Assembly (NCBI RefSeq): GCF_963966145.1
Contig: NC_091049.1
Span: forward strand, 1,302,001-1,366,000
Length of the DNA stretch: 64,000 bases
Origin: Tenebrio molitor
Taxonomy: Eukaryota > Arthropoda > Insecta > Coleoptera > Tenebrionidae
Direction: 5' to 3'
The translations under genes and the position numbers were made by a program. Shown here one piece after another: positions 59,901 to 64,000 of the stretch. Every line of letters starts with the position of its first letter. Positions within the stretch are counted from its first letter, which is position 1. Below the pieces are notes generated by a model, which saw only the letters and a program-made list of their open reading frames with translations, made no database searches and was not told the DNA's origin.

Positions 59901-60068
59901 ATTCGTGGCCAGGCCGGTGAAGAACGCCTTGGTCCTCGACTTGCGCGACTTGCCGAAGCAGCGGCACGACTCGTTGCTCTTCTTCGTCTTGGCGTCCCTC
60001 TTGAGCGAATTGGTGGAGTTTTTGCTTTGGTAGGGTTCGTAGCAGTAGCGACCCGAGTCCTTCTCCAT
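32692..60068 (-). CDS. Two-pore-domain potassium (K2P, TWiK-type) channel with an in-frame TGA before its last 73 codons
   Basis: Two coding exons, 60,068-59,465 and 33,692 leftward, join as ATAG|GATACGG to complete the first selectivity filter TIGYG (residues 200-204). Order: cytoplasmic N-terminus; TM1 about 49-77; extracellular cap with sequons N106HS and N140WT; pore 1; TM2 about 216-238; a cytoplasmic loop with a Cys cluster and a basic coiled stretch; TM3 about 335-359; pore 2 TIGFG (380-384); TM4 about 401-424; C-tail. Two pore loops per subunit define K2P channels, which dimerise in the plasma membrane and carry background potassium current. The frame stops at TGA (32,914-32,916) after 460 codons, then continues open and in frame for 73 codons to TAA (32,692-32,694). 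The intron between exons is 25.8 kb. Start: ATG at 60,066-60,068 in the context GCGACCATGG. Exact insect subfamily not assigned. Confidence 0.92.
32917..33692 (-). CDS. K2P channel coding exon 2, part before the TGA (TM2, TM3, pore 2, TM4)
   Basis: Acceptor TTTCTTGCAG then GATACGGAAGC. Contains GYGSIAPRTTLGKAV, TM2, the CCCLCSNCGYCC cluster, a KRMAEKERRMKKKRQQ basic stretch, TM3, LTTIGFGNMVPG and TM4, then a tail ending DPYNMTS and TGA. Confidence 0.95.
33737..34042. mobile_element. Foldback element next to the K2P exon 2 acceptor
   Basis: GTCTGTCACAATAGTGTTA at the left and its exact reverse complement at the right. The arms continue with runs of GTTAGTGTTAGTGGTAATG. Its edge is 45 bp from the splice acceptor. 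Confidence 0.8.
35181..35236. repeat. 28-bp perfect tandem duplication
   Basis: ACTAGTGATAATATAATGTC then ACTTTTT, twice in a row. Confidence 0.85.
35440..36307. mobile_element. 868-bp DNA transposon with very long inverted arms
   Basis: CAGTGCGTTCGTAAAGTTCGG at the left, CCGAACTTTACGAACGCACTG at the right, flanked by TA. The arms match for roughly 300 bp (with gaps) around a unique centre at about 35,770-35,990. No transposase frame. Confidence 0.88.
37455..38410. repeat. Tandem array of about 245-bp units (four to five copies)
   Basis: TCATTATTCC(G)CG..TCGCAAAA recurs at 37,494, 37,676, 37,923 and 38,163. Each unit also carries TTTATACGTCATA and CTCACGAGGT. The first unit is shorter (182 bp) and the last incomplete. 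Confidence 0.85.
40821..41052 (+). repeat. Dispersed element, copy inverted relative to 56,431-56,746
   Basis: GATCAAAAAGAAAACAAATC, GTCATGTCGTAGCGGAA and the coding-like stretch at 40,972-41,040 all reappear on the opposite strand at 56 kb. The frame ATPLVSRFCIEMSKKRQRCA continues into a 134-codon open frame. Confidence 0.7.
42584..42674 (+). mobile_element. Dispersed repeat family copy 3 (partial)
   Basis: Similar to the right part of 30,617-30,766, from GGGGTCCTCGCC to GAAAATAGCTATT. Confidence 0.75.
44700..45025. other. Compositionally distinct segment with overlapping open frames
   Basis: About 330 bp richer in GC than its flanks, open in three frames: plus 44,720-45,025 (101 codons, PPYKCNSFLIAPAKN), plus 44,734-44,919, and minus 44,961-44,707 (84 codons, AAPVLAAKSAGISPFDVVFF). 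No domain recognised. Origin undecided. Confidence 0.3.
46060..46256. repeat. Two-copy direct repeat rich in CTGGCGCCAG palindromes
   Basis: Copies at about 46,060-46,135 and 46,181-46,256 share ACTGGCGC..ACTAATA, CATGAAAATG and CTGGCGCCAGTAATCTTTGC. On the minus strand both read CKDYWRxxYxIFMxPxLVAPV in one continuous open frame (45,978-46,286). Confidence 0.8.
47096..47528. mobile_element. Foldback element copy C
   Basis: CAGGGTGTTTTTGAAATG ends on both sides, GAGCTACTGGCTTCATGTAG arms, and an inner palindrome ACACCCTGTACATGTTTTATAAAA around 47,292-47,330. Confidence 0.87.
48753..48878. mobile_element. Small inverted-repeat element
   Basis: TTTTCTTATGGAGCTTCGTTTTGCA at the left pairs with TGCAAAACGAACCTCCATAAGAAAA at the right (imperfect); about 35-bp arms. 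Confidence 0.65.
49744..49849. repeat. Imperfect inverted repeat (ATTTTACATCGCTCGG type)
   Basis: ACATTTTACAGCGCGAGG on the left pairs with CCGAGCGATGTAAAATG on the right around a 40-bp centre. Confidence 0.6.
50692..50750. repeat. 60-bp segment shared with 63,482-63,540
   Basis: GCGCAGATATTTCCAAGGTC and CCCATGAGAGAATCCA are common to both, about five differences in 60 bases, same orientation, 12.8 kb apart. Confidence 0.85.
53202..53612. mobile_element. Foldback element copy D
   Basis: CAGGGTGTTTTTGAAATGCG at the left, CGCATTTCAAAAACACCCTG at the right; inner CACCCTG at about 53,400. Closest to copy C. Confidence 0.87.
53631..53812 (+). repeat. Copy of the insert seen at 55,190-55,393
   Basis: Shares AGAATTTAGAACATA, TTCTTAAAGAATTCGGTTCC, GGAACGGGTCATTTTTGAC and GTGTAGTGTAGTG with the 55-kb copy. 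Lies immediately after foldback D. Confidence 0.8.
54642..54712. repeat. Short two-copy tandem repeat (about 34 bp)
   Basis: CGTAATAAGAGTGTTTACACAC and CGTAATAAGAGTGATTACACAC, each followed by GTTGCGT. Confidence 0.75.
55048..55539. repeat. Two 140-bp direct repeats bracketing a 204-bp repeat insert
   Basis: Copies at 55,048-55,189 and 55,394-55,539 (GGTCCGT.TCTTGTTTAGAAACGG to CCCCCTCAAAGAA) differ at a handful of positions and one ATAAA insertion. Between them lies a segment (55,190-55,393) also present at 53,631-53,812. Confidence 0.88.
56431..56746 (-). repeat. Dispersed element, copy inverted relative to 40,821-41,052
   Basis: Minus strand reads ATPLVSRFFAEMSKKRQRCA then VVNLENN. Adjoins the left end of the 620-bp tandem array. 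Confidence 0.7.
56755..59390. repeat. Tandem array of about 620-bp units (five units)
   Basis: CGGTTGCTTTAGATCGCATG recurs at 57,137, 57,753, 58,376 and 59,014 (spacing 616, 623, 638). GTGAATCGATTCAA-type sites occur at 56,795, 57,308, 57,918, about 58,548 and 59,184. The first unit is shortened. The array ends about 75 bp before the donor of K2P exon 1. Confidence 0.92.
59465..60068 (-). CDS. K2P channel coding exon 1 (TM1, cap, pore helix 1)
   Basis: 201 codons plus one base, from MEKDSGRYCYEPYQSK to WTFAKAFLYSLTVLTTI, donor ATAG/GTGAG at 59,464-59,463. An acceptor TTTTGTTCCAG at 60,261-60,270 suggests the exon starts at 60,260 with about 190 nt of 5' UTR, so upstream non-coding exons are likely. 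Confidence 0.93.
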
Positions 60069-60070
60069 GG

Positions 60071-60260
60071 TCGCGGGAGACCTAGCACGGGGACCTTCAC
60101 GCCGTCACATCTTTTAATTCGATCTGATCACGAATTCCGATTGGGTTCGTCTTCGGCGAGCTCTCTCGGCGGGCGTGATTTTTTTTAATCGACTCTCGGT
60201 ACTCTCTTTGCGTCTTAATTCGTGGCGGGAAATCACCGGACGACTCCGGTCGCCTCCTCG
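60071..60260 (-). other. Probable 5' UTR part of K2P exon 1
   Basis: Minus-strand sequence between acceptor TTCCAG (60,261-60,262) and the ATG. No longer open frame precedes the ATG in frame. An alternative acceptor GTGCTAG lies closer to the ATG (about 60,085). Confidence 0.4.
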
Positions 60261-61209
60261 CTGGAACAAAAGATAACTCGATTATTTTTAATGCATATTT
60301 ACATTTCATCGCGACGACGAGATGGACGCTTAAGTGACGGATAATGAAACGAATTTACAACGGGTAATAACGAAAGCCAACGGAGATCTTGCGTTCCGGG
60401 GACCGTCGTAATAACCTTACAATGCAATAACAAATATAGGTAGTCTTTATTATGGGCCATCAGCCACCTTCCTAACTTTAATTAATGCCATCAAAGTGTG
60501 TACATTGATGTTCTCGCCGCAGCGGACGCCGCTCCCCAACATTTAATAAATGTAGCAATAAAAAAAATCAACAGAGCATTAAGAATACAAGCGCTGTTGT
60601 GGGAGTCTCTTTTATTTTTAACTACTGTTTTACTTTCTCCGAACTTTACTCAATTTTCACTTTGTGAAGTAGGTCTTTTTGTGCTTCGCCCAGTTGTCCC
60701 AATCTCTGGGCTAGCCACAAAAGACTCGCTTCTACTCTTAATGATATAATACACTATGGTCTGCATAAACGCAAATCCAGCACCAAAGAAGCTTTGGAAG
60801 CATCTTCCTTTCAGATCTTTTCAAAGACATCGTAATGAGACGTGGCTCCGTCATACATTAAGATTCTGTATCGCGGCGAACATGAAAAATGCAGAAGAAA
60901 ATATGTCCCGGAGCAATTAAACTAATCCAATGCAAATAAAGCACCGGAGTTCGTGACCCGGAGCCGGCGAATTACCACTCCGTTAAACGATCAAACGTCG
61001 TTAAAGATTCCGCTGGATAAAATTCCGTAATAAAGACTTCATAAACTGTAAAGTTTTATGCAATAAAACATTTATTTCCCTCGTCGTCCCTCATAAATTC
61101 TCTCTTTTCATGCCGTGTGCTATTACACCAAGTCGTGTTAAATTTAATGTTTAATTAGAGTAAGTCTGAGTGAGATTGGAAGTGGATTTGTTTTGTTTAA
61201 TCGAACGCG
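60261..61209. other. Upstream flank or 5' intron of the K2P gene
   Basis: No gene recognised. Probably 5' intron or promoter-proximal DNA of the channel, given the acceptor at 60,261-60,262. Confidence 0.4.
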
Positions 61210-62250
61210 GAGGTCTTCCAATTTTAATCTTGAAACGGGAGTGTCCGCTTTCTGAGTTCGATTAGCCAGAGCAAACAATTGGTGGATTTGTTAGGTGAAG
61301 TCCTGGCGAGGATTTTCCAAACAAATTGGACGTTAAAAGCAGGAAAATGCAAAGAGTATGGTCCACGGACGTTCGATGAGGTATAGATCTGGCGTTGGCG
61401 CTGGCCACGATCGTCTCCCAATGGAATTTCTTTCAAGACAGTTGTTCAATAGTTATGGTCATTATCTTGACTCTCAAGACCACCACTGGAGGGAAATGTC
61501 CGCTTTCTGAGATCAATTAGCCAGAGCAAATACGAACACTTGGTGGATTTGTTAGGTGAAGTCCTTGCGACGATTTTTCAAACAAATTGGACGTTAAAAG
61601 CAGGAAAATGCAAAGAGTATGGTCCACGGACGTTCGATGAGGTATAGATCTGGCGTTGGCGCTGGCCACGATCGTCTCCCAAGGGAATTTCCTTCAAGAC
61701 AGTTGTTCAATAGTTATGGTCGTTATCTTGACTCTCAAGACCACCACTGGCAGGAGTGTCCGCTTTCTGGGTTCAATTAGCCAGAGCAACTACGAACACT
61801 TGGTGGATTTGTTAGGTGAAGTCCTTGCGAGGATTTTCCAAACAAGTTGGACGTTAAAAATAGGAAAATACAAAGAGTATGGTCCACGGACTTTCGATGA
61901 GGTATAGATCTGGCGTTGGCGCTGGCCACGATCGTCTCCCAATGGAATTTCATTCAAGACAGTTGTTCAATAGTTATGGTCATTATCTTGACTCTCAAGA
62001 CCACCACTGGAGGGAAATGTCCGCTTTCTGAGATCAATTAGCCAGAGCAAATACGAACACTTGGTGGATTTGTTAGGTGAAGTCGTTGCGAGGATTTTCC
62101 AAACAAGTTGGACGTTAAAAACAGGAAAACGCAAAGAGTATGGTCCACGGACGTTCGATGAGGTATAGATCTGGCGTTGGCGCTGGCCACGATCGTCTCC
62201 CAATGGAATTTCTTTCAAGACAGTTGTTCAGTAGTTATGGTCATTATTCA
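61210..62250. repeat. Tandem array of about 260-bp units (four units)
   Basis: GTCCGCTTTCTGAG-type starts at 61,243, 61,498, 61,758 and 62,019 (spacing 255, 260, 261). Each unit contains TTGGTGGATTTGTTAGGTGA and GGCGTTGGCGCTGGCCACGA. Copies are nearly identical, so recently homogenised. Open frames inside repeat with the unit and are not genes. Confidence 0.93.
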
Positions 62251-64000
62251 TTCTTTCAATAGGGCAAGACTTGATATATTTGTAATTCAAGCAATTTTTT
62301 CTGTGAGGTCCAGATGATGCGTCTCTTTTCCGAAGGTATTGGACAAAGCCGGTGAAATGTTTTATTAAAACTTGATAAATTGCCATGCGAAACAAAATGT
62401 ATGATAGACGTCGTCCCTTATTTGGGTAAACATACCGCAACAGCAGATGCTTTTGTCACAAAATCTCGCTGAAAAGTTGTGTCGGGGCTCTTCATGAAAG
62501 CAATAATTGGGTTTGTTGGGAGGTCTTTGTCCGGAAATTAAAACAAAATCTATATCGGTTCGCTAATACAATGAAAAATAATTAATAAATGTCAAGAGTA
62601 TGTGGTCTGGCAGGGGACGGTAAATGATCGGCGCAATTAATAAAACTCATCCCGAAATTAATTCCCTATTTGGTCACGCAAATCGCCTGAAAGACTTACA
62701 CTTTTTAGGGAATACAAAAATTTATCGCAGTCGACCAGTACAAGTCGGTTTGATTGGCCGCGTCACCCACTGGAAATGCGTGGTCGGACAATAAATTGTA
62801 GAGTATGTAGCTGCGCCAAAAATTTAATCACCGGAGCCCAGTGCGAGTCGATTTGTGCGGCCGAGTCACCAGATCTAACTCCCATTGGAAACGCGTGGTA
62901 GGACAATAAATTGGTTTGAACTGGATTGTAGAGTATGCAGCTGCATCTTCACAACTGCAATTGTCCTCCTAACGCCGCCACCAAGCTTCATTTCATTCAA
63001 ACAACTCCACAACACAATCCTTTTTTCGTTTAATGAATCTTTTGTGTCAGACAGTTACGTGGGTTAAGTAAATTTCAATAACATCTCCGTAAATTCCACG
63101 AAATCATCGTCCCCGCCAAACTTGTGTTACATCAGCTTCACAAACTTACTGAAAATGGAAGTGACGTAAATGATGATGGATCGACAACGCGCAATAAAGA
63201 AAAATAATAGACTATATTCTTTATTCTCTAGTCGGTTTATCTTGTCAGTGTACCAAATTAACGTCAATACTGAGCATCGAGCGAGTTGGAGGAATTGACT
63301 TGCCTTATAAATGGAAGATGCAATAAAAGTGATGGAGGGAAATATGTGTCCGCACAAGGCGATCAAGAAGGACAGTTGGCAATACTGACTTTTATTTTTA
63401 ATTGGTACAACTGTAAGAGTTGCACTAGAAGTACTTCAAGAGAAGTACGCGTCAACTTAGAACGTGCTCAGATGTACTTGTCGCTCCGCCTTCGCGCAGA
63501 TATTTCCAAGGTCACAGCCCATGAGAGAATCCAACACCTCTCCCGGAGACTTCCAGCGGGTTACTTCTGAGTTTACAAACTTCAGTGGTCTCTGTTTCCA
63601 CTTCTTAGACAATGTGGCCTCTGTGATTGTGTCTGCGCTTTGACAAATTTGGTCGTTGTGTCAATTTAAGTCGCGAACAATTACCAATTTAAATGATCCA
63701 TTTCTGGAGGCGTGCCCCGTCCTCCTTTGCATTGCTAAGTGATAGATCAAATTAATAAATGCATTACGATACTACAGTCCGGAATAATTGGCTAAGAGAG
63801 AAACTGTTAGTGAGCAATCATTTCGTCCCCTCGCGTCCTCCTTCGGCAATAATAATAACAACGGTGAAAGGGGCAGCCCATTTCACGCCACCGCCGAATT
63901 TCCCCCGGGTTCCGGTGAACAAGACCTGGGGATGTTGATCGAGTTACTTCGGCGACGCCCCGACGACCGCTTTATGTCTTATCCATTATGACATATGTGA
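62251..64000. other. Right-edge region without a recognised gene
   Basis: Mostly unremarkable. The segment at 63,482-63,540 is shared with 50,692-50,750, and a related pair of sentences of sequence (CGTGGTCGGACAATAAATT / CGTGGTAGGACAATAAATT) recurs at about 62,779 and 62,891. A CpG-richer block at about 63,780-63,980 carries a 60-residue open frame without a known domain. Confidence 0.45.

Noticed and set aside
59436..60188. 250-codon plus frame over K2P exon 1
   Set aside because: Antisense shadow of the channel exon.
61224..62440. Repeated MKEIPLGDDRGQRQRQ frames
   Set aside because: They recur because the 260-bp unit recurs; no start, splice or domain evidence for a protein.
1..64000. 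CRISPR arrays, rRNA or tRNA genes, retrotransposon polyproteins
   Set aside because: No regularly spaced short repeats, no tRNA box B-like GGTTCGAATCC context, and no reverse transcriptase or integrase motifs were recognised on reading.

Overview
This is nuclear DNA from an insect, most likely a beetle. The evidence is an AT-rich background, very short introns (about 40-60 nt) beside very long ones, insect-type gene orthologues, and many small non-autonomous DNA transposons with TA-flanked ends. There are no operons, prokaryotic genes or CRISPR arrays, and I recognised no tRNA or rRNA gene. Most open frames are chance or shadow frames. Gene models were built by joining exons by hand at GT-AG sites in matching phase.

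Layout. (1) 1-20,470, minus strand: the 5' part of a tau-tubulin kinase (Asator). Its first coding exon (8 nt) is at 20,463-20,470 and the next exons are at 5,867-5,981 and 5,644-5,813. The rest of the kinase lies beyond the left edge. The introns hold transposon relics and a few CpG-rich patches. (2) 20,471-21,311: a CpG-rich head-to-head promoter region. (3) 21,312-26,029, plus strand: a complete MYBBP1A/Pol5 nucleolar protein gene in five exons, the last 2.7 kb long. (4) 26,917-28,100, minus strand: a complete five-exon ubiquitin-conjugating enzyme of the UBE2G1 type, convergent with MYBBP1A. A GC-rich island lies in its first intron. (5) 28,869-30,235, plus strand: two possible exons of a small unidentified gene head-to-head with UBE2G1. 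(6) 32,692-60,260, minus strand: a two-pore-domain potassium channel (K2P) with two coding exons separated by a 25.8-kb intron packed with repeats. (7) 60,261-64,000: upstream flank of the channel, including a 260-bp tandem array.

The strongest unusual signal is in the K2P gene. The channel frame meets a TGA right after the conserved core and short tail (460 codons). The same frame then stays open for 73 more codons of coding-looking sequence to a TAA. This is either stop-codon readthrough, a recent nonsense change (CGA to TGA would fit), or a sequence error.

The repeat landscape is the other main theme. A 1.1-kb mariner-like element (12,109-13,245) keeps about 100-bp inverted ends and a fragment of a helix-turn-helix transposase N-terminus. 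Several unrelated short elements share its CAGGGTG...CACCCTG ends and TA targets. Some are large palindromes and one is nested inside another. Three separate tandem arrays (about 620, 260 and 245 bp units) lie within or beside the K2P gene. The 620-bp array stops about 75 bp from its splice donor.

The genes have no evident shared pathway: a cytoskeletal kinase, a ribosome-biogenesis factor, an ER/ubiquitin-pathway E2 and a membrane leak channel.
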